Positions 37,591 through 45,909 of a stretch of 64,000 bases of DNA are shown piece after piece. The stretch comes from Chitinophaga costaii (GTDB taxonomy: Bacteria; Bacteroidota; Bacteroidia; Chitinophagales; Chitinophagaceae). The DNA lies in contig NZ_FMAR01000001.1 in assembly GCF_900094705.1 (NCBI RefSeq), positions 372,001 through 436,000 of the forward strand. The letters run 5' to 3'. Both the position numbers and the translations under genes were made by a program. The notes beneath the pieces are model-generated. The model was not told the origin of the DNA, made no database searches, and saw only the letters and a list, made by a program, of their open reading frames with translations. How positions within the stretch are numbered: the first letter of the stretch is position 1; the number at the start of each line of letters is the position of its first letter.

Positions 37591-38565
37591 ATGCAGCAAA
37601 CGCAAGAGCTATTATTACGAGAAAACAAGGATCGTTTCGTGATCCTGCCCATTAACTATCCCAAGGTGTGGGATATGTATAAAAAACATGAAGCAAGTTT
37701 TTGGACTGCGGAGGAAATAGACCTCAGCGGCGATATGAAAGACTGGAATGCACTGAACGATGGCGAGCGTCATTTTATCAGCCACGTGCTGGCTTTTTTT
37801 GCAGCCAGCGATGGCATTGTGAATGAAAACCTGGCGGTAAATTTCATGAGCGAAGTACAGATCCCCGAAGCACGTTGTTTTTACGGCTTCCAGATCATGA
37901 TGGAAAATATTCACTCCGAAACATATGCCCTGCTGATAGACACGTATGTGAAAGACCCTTCAGAAAAAGATCATCTGTTTCACGCCATAGACACCGTACC
38001 GGCCGTACGCAAGAAAGCCGACTGGGCCCTGCGTTGGATAGAGAATGGCAACTTTGCAGAGCGCCTGGTAGCCTTTGCCGCCGTGGAAGGCATTTTCTTC
38101 AGCGGCAGCTTCTGTTCTATTTTCTGGCTCAAGAAAAGAGGACTGATGCCCGGCCTTACTTTTTCCAATGAACTCATTAGCCGCGATGAAGGCCTGCACT
38201 GTGAATTTGCCTGCCTGCTGTACTCCATGCTGCAATCCAAACTCACCGAAGAACAGGTACACCACATCATTGGCGATGCCGTGACGATTGAAAAAGAATT
38301 TATCACCAACGCACTGCCTGTAGACCTGATAGGCATGAACAGCCGCCTGATGAGCCAATACATAGAATTTGTGGCAGACCGCTGGCTGGGAGAACTAGGC
38401 TACTCTAAAATCTTCAACGTATCCAATCCTTTTGATTTCATGGAAATGATTTCCCTCCAGGGCAAAACCAATTTCTTTGAAAAACGCGTAGGCGATTATC
38501 AAAAATCCGGCGTCATGGGCGGCCAAAAAGATGCCCAAACCTTCTCCCTGGACGAAGACTTCTAA
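37591..38565 (+). CDS. nrdB: Ribonucleoside-diphosphate reductase, beta subunit (class I)
   Basis: NrdB houses the di-iron tyrosyl radical used to reduce ribonucleotides. The 324-residue protein has the ferritin-like helices with metal ligands in [33 protein letters not shown] (ExxH) and [10 protein letters not shown], and a second ENIH/EG pair further on ([10 protein letters not shown]). The acidic C-terminal tail FSLDEDF is the peptide that docks on NrdA. It precedes nrdA by 49 bases, the reverse of the E. coli order but common in Bacteroidota. Confidence 0.96.
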   Translation: MQQTQELLLRENKDRFVILPINYPKVWDMYKKHEASFWTAEEIDLSGDMKDWNALNDGERHFISHVLAFFAASDGIVNENLAVNFMSEVQIPEARCFYGFQIMMENIHSETYALLIDTYVKDPSEKDHLFHAIDTVPAVRKKADWALRWIENGNFAERLVAFAAVEGIFFSGSFCSIFWLKKRGLMPGLTFSNELISRDEGLHCEFACLLYSMLQSKLTEEQVHHIIGDAVTIEKEFITNALPVDLIGMNSRLMSQYIEFVADRWLGELGYSKIFNVSNPFDFMEMISLQGKTNFFEKRVGDYQKSGVMGGQKDAQTFSLDEDF

Positions 38566-38614
38566 CCCACTCATCATACATAATTCATCCTTCATAATTA
38601 TAAATTACCTATTT

Positions 38615-40990
38615 ATGTTTGTGATAAAAAGAGACGGCCGTAAAGAGCCGGTTAAATTCGACAAGATTACCGCACGCATAGAAAAGCTTTGCTATAGCCT
38701 GCATTCAGAATATGTGGACCCGATAGACGTAGCGAAGAAAGTGATCCTGGGCCTGTACGACGGTGTTACCACCGCAGAACTGGACAACCTGGCCGCAGAA
38801 ACCGCCGCTTCCCTCACCACCAAACACCCCGACTATGCCCTGCTGGCTAGCCGCCTGGCCGTGAGTAACCTGCATAAAGAAACGGAGAAGTCGTTTTCTA
38901 AAACAATGCGGAAACTATATGAATACATAGATCCGAAAATAAACAGGCCTGCTCCGTTATTATCGGACGAAGTGTTCGAGATCATTGAGCGAAATAAAGA
39001 GGTACTGGATTCCAGCATCATCTACGACCGCGATTTTGCCTTCGATTATTTTGGTTTTAAAACCCTGGAACGCTCCTACCTGCTGAAGCTGGACGGCAAG
39101 ATTGCAGAACGCCCCCAGCACATGTTTATGCGCGTATCTGTAGGCATTCACAAAGAAGATATCGATTCGGTGATCAAGACCTACAACCTGATGAGCGAAC
39201 GCTGGTTCACACATGCTACGCCTACCCTGTTCAACAGTGGTACGCCCAAGCCGCAGATGTCCAGTTGCTTTTTGCTCACCATGCAGGACGACAGCATTGA
39301 AGGCATTTACGATACCCTGAAACAAACCGCCAAGATATCCCAGAGCGCAGGCGGCATTGGCCTCAGCATTCACAACATCCGCGCTACCGGTTCTTACATC
39401 AGTGGCACCAATGGTACCTCTAATGGCATTATTCCCATGCTGCGCGTATTTAATGACACGGCCCGTTATGTAGACCAGGGCGGTGGTAAGCGCAAAGGCG
39501 CCTTCGCCATTTACCTGGAACCCTGGCATGCCGATATCTTTGAATTCCTGGACCTGCGTAAAAACCATGGTAAAGAAGAAATGCGCGCCCGCGACCTGTT
39601 TTTCGCCCTGTGGGTACCCGACCTGTTTATGAAACGGGTAGAACAAAACGGGGAATGGGCCCTCTTCTGCCCCCACGAAGCACCCGGCCTGCACGAATGC
39701 CACGGCGAAGCGTTTGAAAAATTGTACACGCAGTACGAACAGGAAAACCGCGCCCGCAAAGTGGTGAAAGCACAAGACCTGTGGTTTGCCATCCTCGATG
39801 CACAGATAGAAACCGGCAATCCTTACATGCTGTACAAGGACGCGGCCAACAGTAAATCTAACCAGCAAAACCTGGGTACCATCAAGAGTTCCAACCTTTG
39901 CACCGAGATCATTGAATACACTGACGCCAACGAGGTAGCCGTGTGCAACCTGGCCTCCCTGGCCCTGCCCCGCTACATTACCGATGGAAAGTTTGATCAC
40001 GATAAGCTCTACGAAATTGCTTACCAGGTAACCTTAAACCTGAACAAGATCATCGATAACAACTACTACCCGGTAGAAGAAGCACGCAACAGTAACCTGC
40101 GCCACCGCCCCATAGGCCTGGGTGTACAGGGCCTGGCAGATGCCTTCATCGCCCTGCGCCTGCCCTTCGAATCGGAAGCAGCCAAGCAGCTTAATAAAGA
40201 TATCTTCGAAACCATTTACTTCGCAGCACTCTCCGCCTCCAAAGACCTGGCGGCAAAAGATGGACACTACGAAAGTTATCCCGGCTCTCCCGCCTCCAAA
40301 GGCATCCTCCAGTTTGATATGTGGGGCGTAACGCCCTCTAACCGCTGGGACTGGGCCGGCCTGAAAGCAGAGATCAAAAAAGTAGGTATCCGCAACTCCT
40401 TGCTGCTGGCACCCATGCCCACCGCCTCTACCTCGCAGATCCTGGGCAACAACGAATGTTTTGAACCGTATACTTCCAATATTTACACCCGCCGCGTACT
40501 AAGTGGAGAATTTGTAGTGGTAAATAAACACCTGCTGCACGACCTGGTAGAGCTGGGACTGTGGGACAACGATATGAAGAACCGGATTATCTCCGCCAAC
40601 GGCTCTATCCAGGGCATTAACGAGATACCGTCTAATATCAAGGAGTTGTACAAAACCGTATGGGAAATAAAACAGCGTACCCTCATCGACATGGCCGCCG
40701 ACCGTGGCGCTTACATCTGCCAGAGCCAGTCGCTGAACTTGTTTGTAGATACGCCCACCACCGCTAAGCTTACCTCCATGCACTTCCACGCCTGGAAAAG
40801 CGGCCTGAAAACGGGTATGTACTACCTGCGCACACAGGCAGCCACACAGGCAGTACAGTTCACCGTGGAAAAACAAGGCGGACAGCAAATGCAGCCCGTG
40901 CTTTCCGGCGCAGGCACTGCCCCCGAAGTGGAATACACAGAGGGCGCAGTATGCACCATGGAAGAAGGCTGCGTTACCTGCAGCGCCTGA
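38615..40990 (+). CDS. nrdA: Ribonucleoside-diphosphate reductase, alpha subunit (class I)
   Basis: NrdA reduces NDPs to dNDPs. The 791-residue protein starts with an ATP-cone allosteric domain ([20 protein letters not shown]), so dATP inhibition is expected. [14 protein letters not shown] carries one active-site Cys, [10 protein letters not shown] another region, and the C-terminal GCVTCSA supplies the CxxC that is re-reduced by thioredoxin or glutaredoxin. The ORF is open from 38531, but that start would overlap nrdB and add a non-conserved tail; the ATG at 38615 puts the ATP-cone at the N-terminus. A terminator follows. Confidence 0.97.
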   Translation: MFVIKRDGRKEPVKFDKITARIEKLCYSLHSEYVDPIDVAKKVILGLYDGVTTAELDNLAAETAASLTTKHPDYALLASRLAVSNLHKETEKSFSKTMRKLYEYIDPKINRPAPLLSDEVFEIIERNKEVLDSSIIYDRDFAFDYFGFKTLERSYLLKLDGKIAERPQHMFMRVSVGIHKEDIDSVIKTYNLMSERWFTHATPTLFNSGTPKPQMSSCFLLTMQDDSIEGIYDTLKQTAKISQSAGGIGLSIHNIRATGSYISGTNGTSNGIIPMLRVFNDTARYVDQGGGKRKGAFAIYLEPWHADIFEFLDLRKNHGKEEMRARDLFFALWVPDLFMKRVEQNGEWALFCPHEAPGLHECHGEAFEKLYTQYEQENRARKVVKAQDLWFAILDAQIETGNPYMLYKDAANSKSNQQNLGTIKSSNLCTEIIEYTDANEVAVCNLASLALPRYITDGKFDHDKLYEIAYQVTLNLNKIIDNNYYPVEEARNSNLRHRPIGLGVQGLADAFIALRLPFESEAAKQLNKDIFETIYFAALSASKDLAAKDGHYESYPGSPASKGILQFDMWGVTPSNRWDWAGLKAEIKKVGIRNSLLLAPMPTASTSQILGNNECFEPYTSNIYTRRVLSGEFVVVNKHLLHDLVELGLWDNDMKNRIISANGSIQGINEIPSNIKELYKTVWEIKQRTLIDMAADRGAYICQSQSLNLFVDTPTTAKLTSMHFHAWKSGLKTGMYYLRTQAATQAVQFTVEKQGGQQMQPVLSGAGTAPEVEYTEGAVCTMEEGCVTCSA

Positions 40991-41021
40991 TAAAACCGCT
41001 ACTTACGCTTCGCAATACAAC

Positions 41022-41059
41022 AGAAAGGGCCGCACGTAAAGTGTAGCCCTTTCTTTTTG
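41022..41059 (+). terminator. Terminator of the nrd operon
   Basis: AGAAAGGGC (41022-41030) and GCCCTTTCT (41046-41054) form a perfect 9-pair stem followed by T5. Confidence 0.9.
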
Positions 41060-41215
41060 TAGTAATGCATAAAAAAGGCTGCCCCCAGGAGCAGCACATG
41101 AAATTTTGAGAAAGCAATGCAGTAACACAAACCCGCAACCTTGCCAGTAAGGCACCTTGCTCACCACTTCAGGCATCGATGATAGCCGCGTGGTATTTCT
41201 ATTACGAATATTTCC

Positions 41216-41809
41216 CTACCGGTCTTCCTCCTGGAATCCCCATTCCCCCAGCAGTCCATCAAACTGTGCCTGGGGTAAACTTTGCTGCTGGTACAACCCC
41301 GCTTCCGTACGTTGGCGCAGCCCTTCGTACAGCGTTACTGCGCAGGCCACCGAAATATTCAGGGAACGGATAATACCCATCTGTGGGATCACGAAATTGC
41401 CGTCGGCCAGGGCCCGTAATTCATCACTCACCCCATCGCGCTCCGAACCAAAAACCAGGGCCAAACGGCCTTTAAAATCGATGTCGTACATATTGATGGC
41501 ATCGGAAGAAAGATGCGTGGTAAGTATCTTATCATAACGCTGGCGCAGGGCTGCCACACAGGTTTCCAGGTGGTCGTAATTATGTACTGTTAGCCACTTA
41601 TTAGCACTAGACGAGCTTTTAAAGCCCCAGTTCTTATGCCGCGCTATGCGGGTATTTAACACATGAATATCCTGTATGCCCACCGCATCGCAGGTGCGCA
41701 TTACTGCAGAAATATTGTGGGGGTCTTCCACATTCTCCAGCACCACCGTAAGTCCGGCCTGCCGCCGCTGCAATACCGTAAGCAACCTTTCTCTTCTTGC
41801 TGGTGTCAT
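41216..41809 (-). CDS. trmH: TrmH-type SPOUT RNA 2'-O-methyltransferase
   Basis: A 197-residue trefoil-knot (SPOUT) methylase of the kind that methylates ribose of G18 in tRNA. The three motifs are present: motif 1 DPHNISAVMRTCDAVGI with the catalytic Arg, motif 2 ALVFGSERDGVSDEL, and motif 3 IPQMGIIRSLNISVACAVTLYE that forms the knot and binds SAM. Length and absence of an N-terminal L30e-like domain favour TrmH over the rRNA methylases RlmB and TsnR. The region from 41060 to 41215 has no gene. Divergent from the AsmA-like gene. Confidence 0.92.
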   Translation of the reverse strand: MTPARRERLLTVLQRRQAGLTVVLENVEDPHNISAVMRTCDAVGIQDIHVLNTRIARHKNWGFKSSSSANKWLTVHNYDHLETCVAALRQRYDKILTTHLSSDAINMYDIDFKGRLALVFGSERDGVSDELRALADGNFVIPQMGIIRSLNISVACAVTLYEGLRQRTEAGLYQQQSLPQAQFDGLLGEWGFQEEDR

Positions 41810-41954
41810 CCGTTACATCATTTTTTCGCCGCTAAATTACGAAATATTAGATACAAGTAACTGACGGGCATTAATTTACAATCTATTAAATAATTCAAGA
41901 TATTTTACATTATACATGGTATCTTCACTTTCAGATTGATAAACCTATTCGTAC

Positions 41955-44642
41955 ATGTTTAAAAGAATATTCAAGATCGTACTCGTGTTTCTGCTAGTAC
42001 TGATTGTTGCAGCCATTGCCATCCCTTTCTTGTTTAAAGACAAAATCCTGGCAAAAGTTAAAACTGAACTAAATGACCACCTCAATGCCCAGGTGGATTT
42101 TAAAGACATCGACATTAGCCTGTTCCGCCATTTTCCCCGCCTGGCCGTGGGATTGGAAGACTTGCAGGTGATAAACGTGGCCCCCTTTGCCGGCGACACC
42201 CTGCTATCTGTAAAAAAGATAGATGTAGCACTGGACCTGATGAGCGTGATACGCGGCAGCAAAATGGATATCTACAATATCAGCCTCGAAACACCCCGCA
42301 TTCATACCATCATCGATAGCACCGGCAAAGCCAATTGGGACATCACCAAACCCGATACCGCCCAGTCGCAAACCGCTGCCGATACCAGCAAAAGCACCTT
42401 TGATCTCCGCCTTCAACAATACAGCATTACCAATGCCTACCTGAGTTACGACGATCACCAGGGTCATATGTCACTGATCATTGATGGCCTGAACCATAGC
42501 GGCAAAGGCGATTTTACGCAGGATAAATTTGTATTGACCACCACCACCCAAGCCAACGCGGTAACCTTCTACTATGGCCTGATCCCCTACCTGGATGCCG
42601 TGAAGACCACGCTGGATGCAGATATACAGATAGATAACCTTACCAGCACCTACACCATCCCTGCCAGCAAAATACATTTGAACAACCTGGAAGTAGCCGT
42701 AAACGGCCTCTTTAAAATGCTACCTAACAGTGCCTATGGTATGGACTTTACCTTTAAAAGTGCTTCTACCCAATTTAAAGACCTGTTGTCGCTCATTCCC
42801 GTTATTTATGCGAAAGATTTCGATAAGATAAAAACCAGTGGCACCGCCAACTTCAACGGGTTTGTGAAAGGCACTTATTCCGACAAACAACTGCCCGTCT
42901 TTGGCCTGAACCTGGGCGTGAAAAATGGATTCTTCCAATATCCCGACCTGCCCAAACCGGTGCAGAACATTCAACTGGCGCTCAGCATAGCCAGCCCCGA
43001 TGGCGTGCCAGATCATACGGTTATAGACCTCTCCCAAGCCCACCTGGAAATGGATGCTACCCCCCTAGACCTTCGGCTGCACGTAGCCACACCCGTGTCT
43101 GACATGTATGTAGAAGGGGCGGCCAAAGGAAAACTAGACCTGAGCAAGATTTCCCAGTTCATAAAACTAGACAATGGTACCCAGCTCAATGGCCTGCTGG
43201 ATGCAGACATGAGCGCCAAAGGCCACCTCTCCGCTATTGAAAGAAAGGCCTATGACGAATTTTATGCTGCCGGCAGCCTGGCTATTCATAATATGCTGTA
43301 CAAAAGCAAGGATTTTCCAGACGGCATAAAACTAAACGCGCTGGCGCTAACCTTCAATCCTAAAAACGTAAGCGTGCCAACCCTGGATGCCGAGTACCTT
43401 GGGAGCCACTTTACCGGCAGCGGCGAGATCAATAATATGCTGGCCTACGTATTCAAAAACCAGGCATTGAATGGTCAATTAAAAATCAATGCCGACAAAA
43501 TAAACCTCGATAAATTCATGGCCAGCACGGCCACGGCCAACACCACCGAAAGTAAGCCTGCCACTACCACCGATAGCGCCCATGCCATCCCCTTTGCGGT
43601 ACCCGCCAATCTAGACCTGACCCTGCAAGCCGCCGCCGGCACTGTGCATTACGACAAGCTCGATATGACCAACGTGAGTGGTATACTACTGGTAAAAGAC
43701 CAAACTATTACCCTAGAAAATGTGAAGAGCAACGCCCTGCAAGGCACCCTGGGCATGAGTGGCAGTTACAGCACCAAAGCCAGCAAAATAAGCCCCGATA
43801 TGCACTTCACCTATGATGTAGAAAAGGTGGATATCAAACAAACCTTCGATGCCTTCAATACCGTACAAAAACTCATGCCCATCGGCCAGTTCCTGACTGG
43901 CAAGATCTCCTCTCAACTAAGCGTAGACGGCAAGCTGGGTAAAGACATGATGCCTGTCATGAACAGTCTCAATGGCAATGGCAGCCTGCTACTCATAGAA
44001 GGAGTGTTACAAAAATTTGCACCGCTGGATCAACTGTCCTCCACCCTCAATATTACCCAGTTAAAAGACATATCACTGCGCGACATCAAAACCTATTTTG
44101 CCTTCCAGGATGGCCGCGTGGTGGTAAAGCCATTTAACGTTGTAACCAGTGGCGTACGCCTGCAAATAGCCGGTTCCCATGGCCTGGATCAGTCTATAGA
44201 TTATACCATACAAATGGCCTTACCCCGCACCATGCTGGGCAGCCAGGGCAATGCACTGGTAAACAACCTCGTTTCCCAGGCCAATAACAAAGGTATTCCC
44301 GTAAAACTCAGCGATAGCGTACACCTGAATATTGCGATGGGCGGCAGCATGACCAAACCTGCCCTCCAGACAAACCTGAAGGAATCAGCCAACAGCCTTA
44401 CCTCCCAGGCCACCGCACTGGTACAAGGCAAAGTAGATAGCGCCAAAGCCACCATCAAGGATTCTGTGAACGCAGTTAAAAATCAGGCCGTAACTACTGC
44501 CAAAGATGCGCTGAAACAACAATTATTGGGTAGTAAAGACACTACAGCGCATAAGCCAACCAACGCACAGGATGCAGGTAAACAGGCAGGGCAAACAATA
44601 AAAAACACCTTAGGTGGACTCTTAAAAAAGAAAGGTAATTAA
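41955..44642 (+). CDS. AsmA-like inner-membrane-anchored protein
   Basis: An 895-residue protein with one N-terminal membrane helix (about residues 7-28, VLVFLLVLIVAAIAIPFLF) and a long periplasmic beta-rich body. The block after the helix (ISLFRHFPRLAVGLEDLQV) is the AsmA N-terminal signature, and the second half (about 570-800, SLNGNGSLLLIEGVLQKF, PVMNSL) matches the AsmA C-terminal part. AsmA/TamB-related proteins form grooves that help lipid transport or outer-membrane assembly. The last 80 residues are low-complexity Ala/Lys-rich helix. Monocistronic with a strong terminator. Confidence 0.88.
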   Translation: MFKRIFKIVLVFLLVLIVAAIAIPFLFKDKILAKVKTELNDHLNAQVDFKDIDISLFRHFPRLAVGLEDLQVINVAPFAGDTLLSVKKIDVALDLMSVIRGSKMDIYNISLETPRIHTIIDSTGKANWDITKPDTAQSQTAADTSKSTFDLRLQQYSITNAYLSYDDHQGHMSLIIDGLNHSGKGDFTQDKFVLTTTTQANAVTFYYGLIPYLDAVKTTLDADIQIDNLTSTYTIPASKIHLNNLEVAVNGLFKMLPNSAYGMDFTFKSASTQFKDLLSLIPVIYAKDFDKIKTSGTANFNGFVKGTYSDKQLPVFGLNLGVKNGFFQYPDLPKPVQNIQLALSIASPDGVPDHTVIDLSQAHLEMDATPLDLRLHVATPVSDMYVEGAAKGKLDLSKISQFIKLDNGTQLNGLLDADMSAKGHLSAIERKAYDEFYAAGSLAIHNMLYKSKDFPDGIKLNALALTFNPKNVSVPTLDAEYLGSHFTGSGEINNMLAYVFKNQALNGQLKINADKINLDKFMASTATANTTESKPATTTDSAHAIPFAVPANLDLTLQAAAGTVHYDKLDMTNVSGILLVKDQTITLENVKSNALQGTLGMSGSYSTKASKISPDMHFTYDVEKVDIKQTFDAFNTVQKLMPIGQFLTGKISSQLSVDGKLGKDMMPVMNSLNGNGSLLLIEGVLQKFAPLDQLSSTLNITQLKDISLRDIKTYFAFQDGRVVVKPFNVVTSGVRLQIAGSHGLDQSIDYTIQMALPRTMLGSQGNALVNNLVSQANNKGIPVKLSDSVHLNIAMGGSMTKPALQTNLKESANSLTSQATALVQGKVDSAKATIKDSVNAVKNQAVTTAKDALKQQLLGSKDTTAHKPTNAQDAGKQAGQTIKNTLGGLLKKKGN

Positions 44643-44662
44643 TTGCAAGTCATTCATAACGG

Positions 44663-44697
44663 AAAAGGGTACACGTTTAGCAGTGTACCCTTTTTTT
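44663..44697 (+). terminator. Terminator of the AsmA-like gene
   Basis: AAAAGGGTACAC (44663-44674) and GTGTACCCTTTT (44683-44694) give a perfect 12-pair stem with an 8-base loop, ending in T7. Confidence 0.94.
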
Positions 44698-44891
44698 ATG
44701 CCCTCTATGCGCCACCCCAAAAACTGCCACATCCCGTGCCACGCAGGTAGCCAATCATCGATAGGAAGTCATTAAAATATGCCGGAAATTTATTGTGCGC
44801 TCCTACAACTATGCGCTAGTACTCACAAAATAGGCCACACATTTTTTCTTCTACTGTAAATACAAATACCAATTTTACATCATGCCTATTC

Positions 44892-44908
44892 ATTTTGATA
44901 ATCAAAAT
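44892..44908. promoter_or_regulatory. 17-base perfect palindrome, operator candidate
   Basis: ATTTTGAT-A-ATCAAAAT is a perfect 8-1-8 inverted repeat. FUR-family boxes have 7-1-7 geometry, and the downstream operon encodes a TonB receptor, so a metal-responsive operator is a possibility but the bases are not a consensus Fur box. Confidence 0.5.
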
Positions 44909-44918
44909 ATCTGGTTAT

Positions 44919-44935
44919 GTTAACGAGCAGTTAAC
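44919..44935. repeat. Paired GTTAAC sites
   Basis: GTTAAC occurs at 44919-44924 and 44930-44935, five bases apart. Since GTTAAC is itself palindromic, the pair reads as direct or inverted repeats and lies 11 bases after the 17-base palindrome. Confidence 0.5.
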
Positions 44936-45204
44936 AACTTAGAATTATTCGGTACTTAAATTTATTCAGAGGATATTAGTCGCGCCTCTTACCGCTTACC
45001 GACAGACAAGGTCTGCTAATTGTTCGAGTGCATTGCATGCCCTTCGTTTATTGATGAAGGTTGTTATATCGCTGATAAGCGATAGGATGTTTTTTTCCCC
45101 ATACACCAATACAAGCACAACGGTTCAAAGAGATTATATTTTACGCAGCCATGAACAGCGTAGATTGATTGTCATTCATTATTTGGTTGTTTTAATTTTT
45201 CCGT

Positions 45205-45888
45205 ATGGTAAAAAGTCTATTCCTCTGTATTGTTGTTGCTTGTAATTTATCGGCCCTTGCGCAAAGCTCCCCTCCACCCCCAGACAATGCCATTCTCAAT
45301 GGGGTAGAATACACGGACTACTATGAACATATGTACGATGCCAAACACCCTTTTTACATGAATAACGCCTTTACCTGGGGAGAGGTTACCTACTTTGGCC
45401 GCCACTATGACCGTGCATTACTTAAATACGATATTATCAAGGATGAGCTGATCACGGTGTATGCAGATAGCATCACCCCCATTACCCTATATCCCGAACA
45501 GGTAGACAGCTTTAAAATATATGGACAAAAATTTGTGCGGATGACGAACGGGTCTGGCCTGCCCCCAGGTTATTATGCACACATTTATGGCAACGAAAAG
45601 TTTGAGGTGTTTGCACACTATACAAAATCCATGTTGCAGCAACAATATGTAAATGGAGGCCTGTACGACCTGGTGAGCGATCACGATTATTACTACCTCA
45701 AAATTGCCGGCGACCATGTGTTTCATTCTTTCAAAGGACTCAAGGGACTAGGCGATTTGCTGAATGCTCCGCGCAAACAAACAAAGCTATTTCAACGCAA
45801 CAACCCCTATACCGATAGTGAGAACAACCGCGACGCCACAGCCTCCTCGTCCCGACTGCGTGACTACTGTACTTTCCTATCAAAATAA
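45205..45888 (+). CDS. Secreted protein, first gene of the TonB-receptor operon, function unknown
   Basis: A 227-residue protein with a signal peptide (MVKSLFLCIVVACNLSALAQ) that I do not recognise. The mature part is beta-rich with many aromatics (HPFYMNNAFTWGEVTYFGRH, DYYYLKIAGDHVFHSFKGLKG). The tail is Asn/Ser/Arg-rich. It is followed after 21 bases by the TonB-dependent receptor, so it likely works in the periplasm with that receptor. The start at 45205 is preferred to the upstream overlapping frame because of the signal peptide. Confidence 0.75.
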   Translation: MVKSLFLCIVVACNLSALAQSSPPPPDNAILNGVEYTDYYEHMYDAKHPFYMNNAFTWGEVTYFGRHYDRALLKYDIIKDELITVYADSITPITLYPEQVDSFKIYGQKFVRMTNGSGLPPGYYAHIYGNEKFEVFAHYTKSMLQQQYVNGGLYDLVSDHDYYYLKIAGDHVFHSFKGLKGLGDLLNAPRKQTKLFQRNNPYTDSENNRDATASSSRLRDYCTFLSK

Positions 45889-45909
45889 TAACCCCGCACC
45901 CTCCGTACA

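Larger units (their letters stand above)
44698..45204. other. Long leader/regulatory region before the TonB operon
   Basis: These 507 bases hold no convincing gene. They contain two palindromes near 44892-44935 and three small hairpins: AGAGG/CCTCT at 44968-44989, CAGAC-AAG-GTCTG at 45003-45015 and TATCGCT-GATA-AGCGATA at 45067-45084. The last is followed by GGATG and T7, so it could act as an attenuator. A 70-codon frame at 45033 overlaps the real start at 45205 and is not coding by my reading. Confidence 0.55.

Noticed and set aside
38531..38614. Upstream ATG of nrdA
   Set aside because: The extra 28 residues overlap nrdB and do not resemble the ATP-cone start; the ATG at 38615 does.
45033..45245. 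70-codon frame before the TonB operon
   Set aside because: It overlaps the better start at 45205, which has a clear signal peptide, and its own sequence shows no protein feature.
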